From positions 310,001 through 374,000 of the forward strand of contig NZ_JAHXDI010000004.1 of assembly GCF_023091865.1 (NCBI RefSeq): 64,000 nucleotides of DNA, in the 5' to 3' direction. The notes beneath the pieces were generated by a model. It had not been told where the DNA came from. It saw nothing but the letters and a program-made list of their open reading frames with translations, and did not search any database. Source of the DNA: Chromohalobacter moromii (GTDB lineage Bacteria > Pseudomonadota > Gammaproteobacteria > Pseudomonadales > Halomonadaceae). This document shows positions 49,025 to 58,747 of this stretch, one piece after another; within the stretch, counting starts at the first letter, position 1, and the number at the start of each line of letters is the position of its first letter. Both the position numbers and the translations under genes were made by a program.

Positions 49025-49636
49025 GTGAGCGAGAAAAGTCTAGTGGGCGAAATGCTGCAGGTGCAGCTCGCCATCGAATTGATCGATCTGGGGGCACGCC
49101 TGCAGGTACTCGAGACCGAGACGGACTTGAGTCGTGGGCGCTTGGTCAAGCTCTACAAGGAAGTGCGTGGCATGTCGCCCCCCAAGGGCATGCTGCCGTT
49201 TTCGACCGACTGGTTCATTACCTGGATGCCGAACATCCATTCCTCGTTGTTTTACAACATTTACTCGAGTCTGCTCGAAGACTGCGGTTGCGAGCGAATG
49301 TCGGCTTTCGTCAAAGCCTTCAGGCTCTACCTAGAGCAAGTCAGCCTCGAAGCGGGGGAGCCGGTGCTGGGGTTGACGCGCGCCTGGACGCTCATTCGCT
49401 TCTTCGAAAGTGGCATGATGCAACTCTCGCCGTGCACCAGTTGCGGTGGCCGGTTCGTCGCCCACGCATACAGTCCCGATCACGACTTCGTGTGCGGTAT
49501 TTGTCAGCCACCATCGCGTGCCGGCAAGACACGTAAGAAGCGTCAGGCCGAAGAACGGGTGACCACGCCGCGTCGTCAGCCTGTGTCGCCTTCTGAGTCG
49601 GATGGGATGACGGCGCGACGCCTCGTCGCTAGATAG
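49025..49636 (+). CDS. flhC: Flagellar master regulator subunit FlhC
   Basis: 203 residues from GTG at 49025 with TGAGGAG upstream. [20 protein letters not shown] is nearly the enteric N-terminus, and [17 protein letters not shown] is the most conserved block. The four-Cys zinc site is CTSCGG (about 139-144) and CGICQPPS (about 158-165), needed for DNA binding. The C-terminal tail is Arg/Lys-rich. Partner of FlhD; a short terminator follows before motA. Confidence 0.95.
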   Translation: MSEKSLVGEMLQVQLAIELIDLGARLQVLETETDLSRGRLVKLYKEVRGMSPPKGMLPFSTDWFITWMPNIHSSLFYNIYSSLLEDCGCERMSAFVKAFRLYLEQVSLEAGEPVLGLTRAWTLIRFFESGMMQLSPCTSCGGRFVAHAYSPDHDFVCGICQPPSRAGKTRKKRQAEERVTTPRRQPVSPSESDGMTARRLVAR

Positions 49637-49690
49637 GCGTTCTGTCGTCGCGACATTAGGGGGTAACGGCCGATACAAGGAAGCAGCACG

Positions 49691-49709
49691 ACGCATTTCT
49701 GCGTTTTTT
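49691..49709 (+). terminator. Short terminator after flhC
   Basis: ACGCA-TTTC-TGCGT with six T at the end. The stem is only 5 bp, so termination may be incomplete. Confidence 0.5.
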
Positions 49710-49712
49710 CAT

Positions 49713-49739
49713 TCAAGGCGTGTCGCTTCCTGCCGATAG
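49713..49739 (+). promoter_or_regulatory. Sigma-28 (FliA) promoter of motA operon
   Basis: TCAAGGCG (49713-49720), 11-bp spacer, GCCGATAG (49732-49739). The -10 matches 7 of 8 FliA positions and the TCAAG -35 is of the Pseudomonas type. It lies 46 bp upstream of motA and probably drives motA-motB-cheA-cheW-aer-cheR. Confidence 0.82.
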
Positions 49740-49784
49740 AGATATCAACGGGCCAGTCATGCATGCCGCTAGGAGCGTTCTGCT

Positions 49785-50666
49785 GTGTTGATTCTAATCG
49801 GCTATTTGGTTGTTATCGCATCGATCGGGGGCGGTTATACCCTCGTCGGAGGCCACTTCGGTGCGCTATTCCAGCCATCCGAAATTCTCATGATCGTCGG
49901 TGCTGCCGTGGGTGCCTTTATCGCTGCCAACAATGGCAAGGCGATCAAGGCCACCCTGCGTGCGTTTTCGAGGCTCAAGCGTACCAATAAGTACAACAAG
50001 GCGATGTACATGGAGTTGATGGCCTTGCAGTACCGTCTGCTGACCAAGGCACGGCGGGACGGCATGCTGGCCATCGAACGTGATATCGACGCTCCCGAGG
50101 ATAGTGCGATCTTCTCCGACTATCCCAAGATCTCTAGTGATCCAGTGATCATGGCGTTCATCACCGACTACTTGCGCTTGATGGTCAGTGGCAACATGGA
50201 TCCGTTCGAGATCGATACGCTCATGGAGCATGAGATCGATACCTTCCAGCACGAGGCGGAAATCCCCTCCCATTCTCTGCACAGTGTCGGCGATGGCCTA
50301 CCTGCGTTTGGCATCGTGGCGGCCGTCATGGGCGTCGTTCATGCCCTGGGAGCCGCTGATCAGGGCGCGGCGGCCATGGGACAGATGATCGCTCAGGCAT
50401 TGGTGGGAACGTTCTTGGGGATTCTGCTCGCCTACGGCTTCGTCCTGCCCGTCGCCCAGCGACTTCAACTCCAAATCACTGAAGCCATCAAAATGCTGCA
50501 ATGCATTCGTGTGACGCTGATGGCGAGCCTGAACGGTCTGGCGCCTCAATTGGCAGTGGAGTTTGGGCGTAAGGCCTTGTTCACCGCCGAGCGCCCCTCA
50601 TTCACTGAGCTCGAAGAACATGTTCGGGCAGAGGGAAGTGGCACACGCGGCACTGGGACGGGCTAA
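49785..50666 (+). CDS. motA: Flagellar motor stator protein MotA
   Basis: 293 residues, GTG start with TAGGAGCG upstream. Four membrane segments: about 1-22, 33-50, 170-190 and 200-222 (GIVAAVMGVVHALGAAD, FLGILLAYGFVLPVAQ). The cytoplasmic loop has the charged residues contacting FliG around YRLLTKARRDGMLAIERDID. With MotB it forms the proton channel of the stator. H+ rather than Na+ type is suggested by similarity to E. coli MotA; given the saline habitat the coupling ion should be tested. Confidence 0.96.
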   Translation: MLILIGYLVVIASIGGGYTLVGGHFGALFQPSEILMIVGAAVGAFIAANNGKAIKATLRAFSRLKRTNKYNKAMYMELMALQYRLLTKARRDGMLAIERDIDAPEDSAIFSDYPKISSDPVIMAFITDYLRLMVSGNMDPFEIDTLMEHEIDTFQHEAEIPSHSLHSVGDGLPAFGIVAAVMGVVHALGAADQGAAAMGQMIAQALVGTFLGILLAYGFVLPVAQRLQLQITEAIKMLQCIRVTLMASLNGLAPQLAVEFGRKALFTAERPSFTELEEHVRAEGSGTRGTGTG

Positions 50667-50668
50667 GC

Positions 50669-51664
50669 ATGAGTAGCGAACGCCGTCCAATCATCGTCAA
50701 ACGCAAGAAGGTCGTCAGCAAAGGGCATCATGGGGGCAATTGGAAGATTGCCTATGCCGATTTCATGACTGCGCTGATGGCGCTCTTTCTGGTGCTTTGG
50801 ATCCTGTCGATGGTGCCTGAAAACGAGCTAGATAATATCGCCGAGTATTTCCGAACGCCCTTAGCGGTGGCGATGACCGGCGGCGACAAGTCGACGGCAA
50901 GTACCAGCGCGATCCCCGGTGGCGGCGCGGACCCCACCTTTTCCGAAGGTGAAGAGCGGCGCCTGGACATTCGCCAGCAATCCCGTCCCAGTGACGAGAT
51001 GCGACGCTTGAGGGTGCTTCGTGACCGTCTGGAACGCCAGGTTCGCGAAGATCCAAATCTGCGTCAGATGAGTTCGCAGCTGCGTACCGATTTCATACCC
51101 GAGGGCCTACGCATTCAACTTGTCGATACCGACAAGCGGCCCATGTTCGAGTTGGGCAGTGCCCGGCTCGCGCCGTATATGCGCGATCTTTTGCAAGCCC
51201 TGGCGCCGGAGCTCAACACGGTGCCCAATGCGATTAGCCTCACCGGACATACGGACGACCTACGTTACGCCGGTGGGGAAGCCGGATACAGCAATTGGGA
51301 ACTTTCCGCCGACCGTGCCAACGCGTCGCGGCGCACCCTGGTCGCGGCTGGACTCGATTCCGGCAAGCTGCTGCGTGTCGCGGGGATGGGGTCACGCGTC
51401 AACCTGGAAGGCACAAAGCCCAGTGATGCTGTCAATCGTCGTATAAGCATCGTCGTATTGTCGGAGCACGCCGCCGAACAAATGCGCGATCAGGGCGAGG
51501 CCGGCGCGGCGAACCCCGAGACGATACTCGGCGGCATGGATGATACGCGGCGAGATGGATTGTCGCCGACGCAGGGCGCCGACTCATTAATGCGTAACGC
51601 ACTCCCGAAAGTGTATGAACGCACCACTGGTGGCGGTGAAGGGCAAGATCAGCCATCGCCCTAA
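50669..51664 (+). CDS. motB: Flagellar motor stator protein MotB
   Basis: 331 residues, 2 bp after motA. Single membrane helix with the ion-binding Asp31 in WKIAYADFMTALMALFLVLW. The OmpA-like peptidoglycan-binding domain spans about 150-270, with ISLTGHTDDLRY and ADRANASRRTLVAAG. It anchors the stator to the wall. The linker contains the plug-like segment after the membrane helix. Confidence 0.96.
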   Translation: MSSERRPIIVKRKKVVSKGHHGGNWKIAYADFMTALMALFLVLWILSMVPENELDNIAEYFRTPLAVAMTGGDKSTASTSAIPGGGADPTFSEGEERRLDIRQQSRPSDEMRRLRVLRDRLERQVREDPNLRQMSSQLRTDFIPEGLRIQLVDTDKRPMFELGSARLAPYMRDLLQALAPELNTVPNAISLTGHTDDLRYAGGEAGYSNWELSADRANASRRTLVAAGLDSGKLLRVAGMGSRVNLEGTKPSDAVNRRISIVVLSEHAAEQMRDQGEAGAANPETILGGMDDTRRDGLSPTQGADSLMRNALPKVYERTTGGGEGQDQPSP

Positions 51665-51688
51665 CGATCACGATCACGTGGAACGAGC

Positions 51689-53872
51689 ATGGATATAACA
51701 GAATTCTACGAGACCTTTTTCGAAGAGGCCGAAGAGCTACTGGGCGACATGGAGCGCCACCTGCTCGAGCTGGATCTCGACGAGCCGGATCCGGAGCAAC
51801 TCAACGCCATTTTTCGTGCCGCGCACTCGATCAAGGGCGGCGCGGGCACCTTCGGGTTCAGCGTGCTGCAAGAAACCACGCACATGCTTGAAAACCTGCT
51901 GGATTATGCCAGGCAGGGCGAGCTCACCTTGCGCACGGATATCGTCGACCTCTTTCTGGAAACCAAGGATATGCTTCACGACCAACTTGATGCCTACCGC
52001 AATGGCGCCGAACCGGATCCGGAAGCCTATGCCCGCATTTGCCAGACACTGAAACAGCTAGCGCTGGATGAGCTTGGGCATGGCGTAGGCAGCGAGCCCG
52101 AGGCCGACATCGCGCCCCCCGAGCGGGCGCCGAGTGAAACCGAAAGCCCAGCAGCCGAGAATATGATTGGCGAGGAAGCGTCGGAGGAGCAGGCGCAGGT
52201 GGCTCAGGACGCCGACGCCGATAGCGGCTGGCTGCGTGTCGTGCTTTTGAACGTATCCGACAAGGATCGTGAGCTTCTCGTCGAGGAACTCGGCAATCTG
52301 GGGACCGTGAAAGAGCAGCACGGTGATGCCGCACGTTATGAGGTGGTGCTGGAAAGTGCCTCCAGCCGCGACGATATCGAAGCTGTGATGTGCTTCATCG
52401 TCGAGCCTGAGCAACTCGATATTGCTGCGATCGCTGCACCGACCGAGACGGCGCAAGGAGAGGCCGAAGTTGCTTCGGCACCTGCTGTGTCTCAGGACGA
52501 TGCACCGGCACCCGAGGCGCCGACCCCTACCGAGCAGGCGGAGACCCCCGCAGAAAAAGCGCCGGCCCAGGCCGCGACCGACGACAAACCCGCGAATGCG
52601 GCGCCAGGAAACAAGGGCGGCGGTGCCAAGAAAAAGGCGGGTGGGGAATCGGCGACGATTCGCGTGCCGGTGGAAAAGGTCGATCAGATCATCAACCTCG
52701 TCGGTGAGCTGATCATTACCCAGTCCATGCTCGATCAAACCGCCAGCGAACTCGACGTGGCCTCGCATGGGCCGCTGGTCAATGGCATGAACCTGCTACA
52801 GCGCAACGCGCGTGACTTGCAGGAGTCGGTGATGTCGATCCGCATGGTGCCGATGGACTACGTGTTCAGCCGCTTTCCTCGCTTGGTGCGCGATCTTACC
52901 GGCAAGCTAGGCAAGGACATCGAGCTGGTCACGGAGGGCAAGTCCACCGAGCTCGACAAGAGCCTGACCGAGCGCATCATCGATCCTTTGACGCACCTCG
53001 TGCGCAATAGCCTCGACCATGGCATCGAGATGCCTGATGCGCGCGAGGCCGCCGGAAAACCGCGCACCGGCACACTGACGCTGTCCGCCCAACACCAGGG
53101 TGGCAACATCCTCATCGAAGTGAAGGACGATGGGGGCGGTCTCAACCGCGACAAGATCCTCGCCAAGGCGGCTCATAACGGACTGGCCGTTTCCGATAGC
53201 ATGAGCGACGACGAGGTTTGGCAGCTTATCTTCGCGGCGGGATTTTCGACCGCCGATCAGGTCAGCGACGTCTCCGGACGCGGCGTGGGCATGGACGTTG
53301 TCAAGCGCAACATTCAGGCCATGGGCGGCCACGTCGAGATTCAGTCTTGGCCTGGGAAAGGCACCACGACCCGCGTGGTATTGCCGCTGACCCTGGCCAT
53401 TCTCGATGGCATGTCGATCAAGAGCGGATCGGAGATCTTCATCTTGCCGCTTTCTGCAGTGCTCGAGTCACTACAGCCCAGCAACGATGATATCTACTCG
53501 ATGGCGGGCAACGACAAGTTGCTCAAGGTACGCGACGAGTACCTACCGCTGATCGCCTTGCACGACATCCTGAACATAGACGGCTCCGAGCAGGATCCGA
53601 CCCAATCCATTGCGGTCATCCTGCAGGCCGAGGGGCGGCGCTATGCCTTGTTGGTCGACGATCTCGTCGGTCAGCAACAAGTGGTGGTCAAGAACCTCGA
53701 AACCAACTATCGCAAGGTGCCGGCCATTTCCGCCGCGACGATTCTGGGGGATGGCAGCGTGGCGCTGATCCTCGACGTCGCCGATGTCAACCGCTTGCAC
53801 CGTCAGCGTGCCAACGCTCCCAGGCACGCTGAACTAACCGCATCACGCCAGGAGGACGTAGTTCATGAGTGA
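51689..53872 (+). CDS. cheA: Chemotaxis histidine kinase CheA
   Basis: 727 residues. P1 with phospho-acceptor His46 in [16 protein letters not shown]; a P2-like CheY/CheB-binding region about 178-250; an Ala/Pro/Glu-rich linker; P3 dimerisation about 325-390; P4 kinase with N box [13 protein letters not shown]1 [13 protein letters not shown] and G2 [14 protein letters not shown]5 CheW-like domain at the end. It phosphorylates CheY and CheB when receptors are not ligand-bound. cheW overlaps its end by 8 bp. Confidence 0.97.
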   Translation: MDITEFYETFFEEAEELLGDMERHLLELDLDEPDPEQLNAIFRAAHSIKGGAGTFGFSVLQETTHMLENLLDYARQGELTLRTDIVDLFLETKDMLHDQLDAYRNGAEPDPEAYARICQTLKQLALDELGHGVGSEPEADIAPPERAPSETESPAAENMIGEEASEEQAQVAQDADADSGWLRVVLLNVSDKDRELLVEELGNLGTVKEQHGDAARYEVVLESASSRDDIEAVMCFIVEPEQLDIAAIAAPTETAQGEAEVASAPAVSQDDAPAPEAPTPTEQAETPAEKAPAQAATDDKPANAAPGNKGGGAKKKAGGESATIRVPVEKVDQIINLVGELIITQSMLDQTASELDVASHGPLVNGMNLLQRNARDLQESVMSIRMVPMDYVFSRFPRLVRDLTGKLGKDIELVTEGKSTELDKSLTERIIDPLTHLVRNSLDHGIEMPDAREAAGKPRTGTLTLSAQHQGGNILIEVKDDGGGLNRDKILAKAAHNGLAVSDSMSDDEVWQLIFAAGFSTADQVSDVSGRGVGMDVVKRNIQAMGGHVEIQSWPGKGTTTRVVLPLTLAILDGMSIKSGSEIFILPLSAVLESLQPSNDDIYSMAGNDKLLKVRDEYLPLIALHDILNIDGSEQDPTQSIAVILQAEGRRYALLVDDLVGQQQVVVKNLETNYRKVPAISAATILGDGSVALILDVADVNRLHRQRANAPRHAELTASRQEDVVHE

Positions 53873-54359
53873 TATGACCCAAGCCGCCGAAGCGGCTATC
53901 GATACGCAAAGTCAGGAATACCTGGTGTTCTCGCTGGGTAGCGAGGAATACGCCGTCGATATCCTGAAAGTTCAGGAAATCCGTGGCTATGAAAACGTAA
54001 CGCGTATCGCCAATGCCCCCGACTTCATCAAGGGCGTAACCAATCTGCGCGGCGTGATCGTGCCGATCGTCGACCTGCGCATCAAGTTTCATCTCGACAA
54101 GATCGAATACGAAGGACAGACCGTGGTGATCGTGGTCAACGTCGCCGACAGGATCGTGGGCATCGTGGTTGATGGGGTATCCGATGTCATGACGCTTACC
54201 TCCGACCAGATCAAGCCAGCGCCCGAATTTGGTGAAACGTTATCCGCCGATTATCTAAGCGGCCTGGGAAGTCTTGAGGATCGCATGCTGGTCATCGTCG
54301 ATATCGAGAAACTGCTGACCAGCGAGGAAATGGCTTTGGTCGAGCAACAAGCACAATAA
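53865..54359 (+). CDS. cheW: Chemotaxis coupling protein CheW
   Basis: 164 residues, full length. [20 protein letters not shown] (about 18-37), [14 protein letters not shown] and [16 protein letters not shown] (about 62-77) are the classical CheW motifs. It links receptors to the CheA P5 domain. The start lies inside the cheA end (ATGAGTGA), so it is translationally coupled. Confidence 0.96.
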   Translation: MSDMTQAAEAAIDTQSQEYLVFSLGSEEYAVDILKVQEIRGYENVTRIANAPDFIKGVTNLRGVIVPIVDLRIKFHLDKIEYEGQTVVIVVNVADRIVGIVVDGVSDVMTLTSDQIKPAPEFGETLSADYLSGLGSLEDRMLVIVDIEKLLTSEEMALVEQQAQ

Positions 54360-54428
54360 CGCTGTCGCGAGGCGTCATCAGAGCGCGCCGACACAAAGCA
54401 ATAAAAACGAACACCAGGGAACCGTATC

Positions 54429-56645
54429 ATGCGCAATAACCAGCCCGTTACTCAGCGTGAGCATGAGCTCTCGGATGAAGATTACCTGTTGTCCCGCACC
54501 AATTTGAAAGGGGTCGTCACCTACGCGAATCCGGCTTTCGTCGAGATCAGCGGCTTTAGCTATGAAGAGCTCGTGGGGGCGCCACACAATCTCGTACGTC
54601 ATCCGGACATGCCGCCGCCGGCGTTCGAAAACCTTTGGGTCACTCTGAAGAAGGGAGAGATCTGGAGCGGGGTGATTAAGAACCGTTGCAAGAACGGTGA
54701 TTTTTATTGGGTGCATGCCACCGTGACGCCGATTTTCGAAGGCGGCGAGATCGTTGGCTATACCTCGGTGCGCGTCAAACCCACTGCCAAGGCCCGTGCC
54801 GATGCGGAGCGCGCCTATGCGGCCATGTCAGCGGGCAAACGTCGTGGGGTCAAGCTCGACCATGGCCAGATTCAGCATACCGGTGTCTTGGCGCGTCTCA
54901 AGGGTCTCAAGTTCAATACCTTCAAGGGCCGGCTGGTGACCATGATCGTCGCGGCGGTGCTGATGCTAGCGGTCAGCAGTGTCCTGTCCATGGTCAGCTT
55001 GCAGCGCGCCGGTGACAAGTTGCAGGCACTCTCAGAGCAAGGCCTGGAAGACGTTGCCCGCTTGCAGAAAATCGATCAGCTGATGTCCAGCGGTCGAAAC
55101 CTGGTCGATAAGCCCGTGAGCAACCCGATGTCGGGTGACATGGAAGCGGTAACGGCCGAGGCCGAAGCACTGATGACCCGGCTTTCCGAAACCTGGAGCG
55201 CGTATTACGACGGCCGTCCCGCCAATCACAGTGATGCCGCAGAAAGCTTCGATGCTTCCGTCCAGCGTTATCTGGACGATGGGCTGCGGGTAGTGTTGGA
55301 TACTCTGAATGCCGGCGACTTCTATGAAGCCTATGTGGCTTACAACGATGTGTTGGAAGGCGAACGCGATCAGGTTAGCGAGCAGCTCAATAGCCTGGTC
55401 GACGAAAAGCGCAACGATGCCATGAGCATGGCCAAAGAAGCGGCCGAGACACAGCACGATATGCTGCTGTGGCAGGCGGGTGTCTTCATCTTCGGGCTGC
55501 TCATGCTGGTGGTGCTAGGGATCATCACGGTGCGCTCGACGCTGCGCCCGGTGCGCGAGGCCCTGGATTTCTCACTACAGATCGCAGCCGGTAACCTCGG
55601 CGCCAGTCTCAAAGGCGGCAAGCAAGATGAAATCGGTCGCCTCACCCGTGCGCTGGATACCATGCGTCGCAGCCTTGGCAATATCGTCAAGGAAGTCAAC
55701 GAAAACGTGGGCGTGGTGACACCGGCGACCCGCAACATTGCCGAAGGCAACGAAGACCTGTCCTCGCGGACCGAGCAGCAAGCCGCATCGCTTGCCCAGA
55801 CGGCCTCAAGCATGGAAGAAATGACCGCCACCGTGAAGCAGAATGCCGACAACGCGCGTCAGGCTAGCCAGCTCTCGAGCACGGCGAGCGAGACGGTGCG
55901 GCAGAGCGGCGAGGTCATGGGGCAGGTGGTCAGTACCATGGGGCGTATCCGCGACAGCTCTCATCAGGTAGCCGATATCGTCGGGATGATCGACTCGATT
56001 GCCTTTCAGACCAATATCCTAGCCTTGAACGCTTCAGTCGAAGCAGCCCGTGCGGGTGAGCAGGGGCGTGGCTTCGCCGTCGTCGCTGGCGAGGTCCGTA
56101 ACCTGGCGAGCCGTAGCGCCCAAGCATCGAAGGAAATTCGCGAGCTGATCGACAACTCCACGAAGGAAGTCGAAGGCGGTACCGATCTGGTACGCAAGGC
56201 CGAGGGCAGCATCGAGGAGGTGGTCAACTCTGTCACGCGTGTCAACGACATCATGAACGAGATCACTGCGGCGTCCGACGAGCAGAGCAGCGGTATCGAA
56301 CAGATCAATCAGGCCATCACGCAGATGGACGATGTCACCCAGCAGAACGCTCATCGCGTACAGCAAACGGCCTCGGTGGCTGCCGATCTCGAGTCAAGCG
56401 TCAACGAGCTGTCGCGCTCCGTGGCTGTCTTCCGCCTCGCCGGCAGTGGTGTTGAAACGGTGCGTCGCAACAAGAATTCGGCGAGTCTCGCCAAGCCGCA
56501 GGCCTCCGCAAGTACCAGTGGCGACAAGCAGGCGACGTCACATTCAGCGCAGCGTCAAGAGACTTCACTGGTGTCTCGGCGTCAGGAATCACAGGAGGCG
56601 GGCGCTCACCAGGCATCACATGAAGAAGAGTGGGAGTCCTTTTGA
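54429..56645 (+). CDS. Aer-like PAS chemoreceptor with added periplasmic domain
   Basis: 738 residues. The PAS domain (about 15-120) has the FAD-site residues of E. coli Aer: [17 protein letters not shown] and [20 protein letters not shown]. Unlike Aer, there are two separated membrane helices, about 169-190 and about 347-367, with about 155 residues between them that look like a four-helix-bundle sensor. HAMP (about 370-420) and the signalling domain follow, with the hairpin tip [20 protein letters not shown]. The last residues EEWESF form a CheR/CheB docking pentapeptide, which Aer lacks. It probably senses redox/oxygen and a second, periplasmic cue. Confidence 0.9.
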   Translation: MRNNQPVTQREHELSDEDYLLSRTNLKGVVTYANPAFVEISGFSYEELVGAPHNLVRHPDMPPPAFENLWVTLKKGEIWSGVIKNRCKNGDFYWVHATVTPIFEGGEIVGYTSVRVKPTAKARADAERAYAAMSAGKRRGVKLDHGQIQHTGVLARLKGLKFNTFKGRLVTMIVAAVLMLAVSSVLSMVSLQRAGDKLQALSEQGLEDVARLQKIDQLMSSGRNLVDKPVSNPMSGDMEAVTAEAEALMTRLSETWSAYYDGRPANHSDAAESFDASVQRYLDDGLRVVLDTLNAGDFYEAYVAYNDVLEGERDQVSEQLNSLVDEKRNDAMSMAKEAAETQHDMLLWQAGVFIFGLLMLVVLGIITVRSTLRPVREALDFSLQIAAGNLGASLKGGKQDEIGRLTRALDTMRRSLGNIVKEVNENVGVVTPATRNIAEGNEDLSSRTEQQAASLAQTASSMEEMTATVKQNADNARQASQLSSTASETVRQSGEVMGQVVSTMGRIRDSSHQVADIVGMIDSIAFQTNILALNASVEAARAGEQGRGFAVVAGEVRNLASRSAQASKEIRELIDNSTKEVEGGTDLVRKAEGSIEEVVNSVTRVNDIMNEITAASDEQSSGIEQINQAITQMDDVTQQNAHRVQQTASVAADLESSVNELSRSVAVFRLAGSGVETVRRNKNSASLAKPQASASTSGDKQATSHSAQRQETSLVSRRQESQEAGAHQASHEEEWESF

Positions 56646-57514
56646 GCGAATTTCGTCAGTCCCCTGCGCCGCAGGAAGAGCATCCTAGCTTGTTCGGAGC
56701 CGCCGACCGGGATCTTGAATTCACGGAGGCGGATTTCGACAAGATACGCACGCTCATTTATCAGCGCGCCGGCCTCGTGCTGGCGTCGCACAAGCGTGAA
56801 ATGGCCTACAGCCGCTTGGCAAAGCGGCTGCGGCTGCATGGTATGCGCCGCTTCAGTGATTACCTGGCGCGTCTGGACCAACATCCTGAGTCGCCAGAGT
56901 GGGAGGCGTTTACCAACGCACTGACGACGAATTTGACGTCTTTTTTCCGCGAGGCACATCACTTCTCGTTGCTCGCGGAGCACGTCAAGCAAGCGACCTC
57001 TCCCGTACGGATCTGGTGTGCTGCGGCGTCGACGGGAGAAGAACCCTACTCGTTGGCGATTACCCTGAGTGAGGCGCTGGGTAGCCGGGCCTCACAGGCG
57101 CAGATTCTGGCCACCGACATTGATACCGACGCGCTAGCCAAGGCGCGCAAGGGGATCTATGCGCTGGACCAGCTTGAGAAGGTTTCCGAAGCGTGCCGTC
57201 GGCAGTTTTTCCTGCGGGGCAGTGGTGCACGCGCCGGGATGGCGAAGATTCGTCCCGAACTGGCCTCGATGATCGACTTTCAATCACTCAATCTGACATC
57301 GGGCAATTGGGTGGCGAAGGGGCCATTCGATGCCATCTTTTGCCGTAACGTGATGATTTATTTCGACAAGGAGACACAGGCGCGCATTTTGGAGCGCTTC
57401 GCTCCGTTGTTGAAATCCAATGGGCTGTTGTTTACCGGCCACTCGGAAAATTTCTCCTACCTGACGCAGCGCTTCAAGTTGCGAGGGCAGACCGTGTACG
57501 AATTATCGCGCTGA
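56642..57514 (+). CDS. cheR: Chemoreceptor glutamate methyltransferase CheR
   Basis: 290 residues if started at TTG 56642, which overlaps the receptor stop (TTGA) and has GGGAG five bases upstream; GTG at 56630 is the alternative. N-terminal helical domain with [19 protein letters not shown]-binding motif [19 protein letters not shown] (about 119-137); [18 protein letters not shown]; and [13 protein letters not shown]. It methylates receptor Glu residues using SAM during adaptation. The beta-subdomain for pentapeptide binding appears present, and both receptors here carry the pentapeptide. Confidence 0.94.
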   Translation: MSEFRQSPAPQEEHPSLFGAADRDLEFTEADFDKIRTLIYQRAGLVLASHKREMAYSRLAKRLRLHGMRRFSDYLARLDQHPESPEWEAFTNALTTNLTSFFREAHHFSLLAEHVKQATSPVRIWCAAASTGEEPYSLAITLSEALGSRASQAQILATDIDTDALAKARKGIYALDQLEKVSEACRRQFFLRGSGARAGMAKIRPELASMIDFQSLNLTSGNWVAKGPFDAIFCRNVMIYFDKETQARILERFAPLLKSNGLLFTGHSENFSYLTQRFKLRGQTVYELSR

Positions 57515-57517
57515 CCC

Positions 57518-57544
57518 TTCAGTGTTCATGCAACCGGCCGATAG
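57518..57544 (+). promoter_or_regulatory. Possible sigma-28 promoter of cheB
   Basis: GCCGATAG at 57537-57544 is a 7 of 8 FliA -10; the -35 at the proper 11-bp spacing is TTCAGTGT, a weak match. It lies in the 97-bp gap between cheR and cheB. Confidence 0.5.
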
Positions 57545-57611
57545 ACCATGCATATCGGTTCGCCGTGCCCGGCAGTAGGTCGGCGGTTTTCATGCGTAAG
57601 GAGTGGTGGCG

Positions 57612-58676
57612 TTGTCCTCGAACAAGATCAAGGTGCTATGTGTCGATGATTCGGCGCTGATTCGCGACCTGATGAGCAAAATCATCGACAGTCAGCCGGA
57701 TATGGAGGTCGTTGCTACGGCACCTGACCCCTTGGTGGCCAGGGATCTGATCAAGCGCACCAACCCTGACGTATTGACCCTGGATGTGGAAATGCCGCGC
57801 ATGGACGGTCTCGATTTTCTCGAGCGTTTGATGCGTTTGCGCCCCATGCCGGTGCTGATGGTGTCTTCACTGACCCAGAAGGGCTCTGAAATAACCCTGC
57901 GCGCATTGGAACTGGGCGCGGTCGATTTCGTCGCCAAGCCTGAAATGGGCATCCGTGAAGGCATGCTCGAGTATACGCAGATGATTGCCGACATGATTCG
58001 CGCAGCGGCACGTTCGCGTCCGAAAGCCGTGGCCAAGCAGGTCCCGGCGAAGGATAAAGAGCCGCTCAAGGCGCCTATTCTGTCGAGCGAAAAAGTCATC
58101 ATCATCGGCGCCTCGACAGGCGGTACCGAAGCCATCCGACATGTGCTGGAGCCTCTGCCAGCCAATAGCCCGGCGATTCTTATAACCCAGCACATGCCGG
58201 GTGGGTTCACGAAATCCTTCGCCGAACGTCTCGACAAGTTATGTCGTATCTCGGTCAAAGAGGCAGTGGACGGTGAGCGTGTGCTACCCGGCCACGTCTA
58301 TATCGCGCCGGGGGACTGGCACATGAAGCTGGCGCGCTCGGGCGCCAACTACGTCATTCGCTTGGACGATGCGCCGCCGGTCAACCGTCACCGTCCGTCG
58401 GTGGATGTGTTGTTTCATTCCGCCGCGCAAAGCGCGGGCCGCAATGCCATTGGTGTGATTCTCACTGGCATGGGCAAGGACGGTGCGGCGGGTCTGCTCG
58501 AAATGCATCAGGCAGGCGCCTATACGATTGCCCAGGATGAAGCGAGTTGCGTGGTCTTTGGCATGCCGCGCGAAGCGGTCATCCTCGGTGGCGCCGCCGA
58601 TACCATTGCACTTTCCGATATCCCCGCTGCCTTGATGAGACGTGCCGAAGCCTCGGGTCGCGCACAGCGGGTATAG
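57612..58676 (+). CDS. cheB: Chemotaxis protein-glutamate methylesterase CheB
   Basis: 354 residues from TTG 57612, eight bases after a strong AAGGAG; GTG codons at 57603 and 57606 are too close to it. Receiver domain with phospho-acceptor Asp58 in [16 protein letters not shown]. Methylesterase domain with catalytic Ser in [12 protein letters not shown], His in [17 protein letters not shown] and Asp in [13 protein letters not shown]. It removes methyl groups and deamidates receptors after phosphorylation by CheA. No cheD lies between cheR and cheB. Confidence 0.95.
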   Translation: MSSNKIKVLCVDDSALIRDLMSKIIDSQPDMEVVATAPDPLVARDLIKRTNPDVLTLDVEMPRMDGLDFLERLMRLRPMPVLMVSSLTQKGSEITLRALELGAVDFVAKPEMGIREGMLEYTQMIADMIRAAARSRPKAVAKQVPAKDKEPLKAPILSSEKVIIIGASTGGTEAIRHVLEPLPANSPAILITQHMPGGFTKSFAERLDKLCRISVKEAVDGERVLPGHVYIAPGDWHMKLARSGANYVIRLDDAPPVNRHRPSVDVLFHSAAQSAGRNAIGVILTGMGKDGAAGLLEMHQAGAYTIAQDEASCVVFGMPREAVILGGAADTIALSDIPAALMRRAEASGRAQRV

Positions 58677-58747
58677 CCCTATCGGGCGAATTCGAAGAAC
58701 AAAAACGACTCATCATCTCAATCTATGCCAGGGAACCAGGAGACGAC

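Noticed and set aside
49669-49676. GCCGATAC as a further FliA -10 before motA
   Set aside because: No -35 match at the required spacing (GCGACATT); the site at 49732 is much better.
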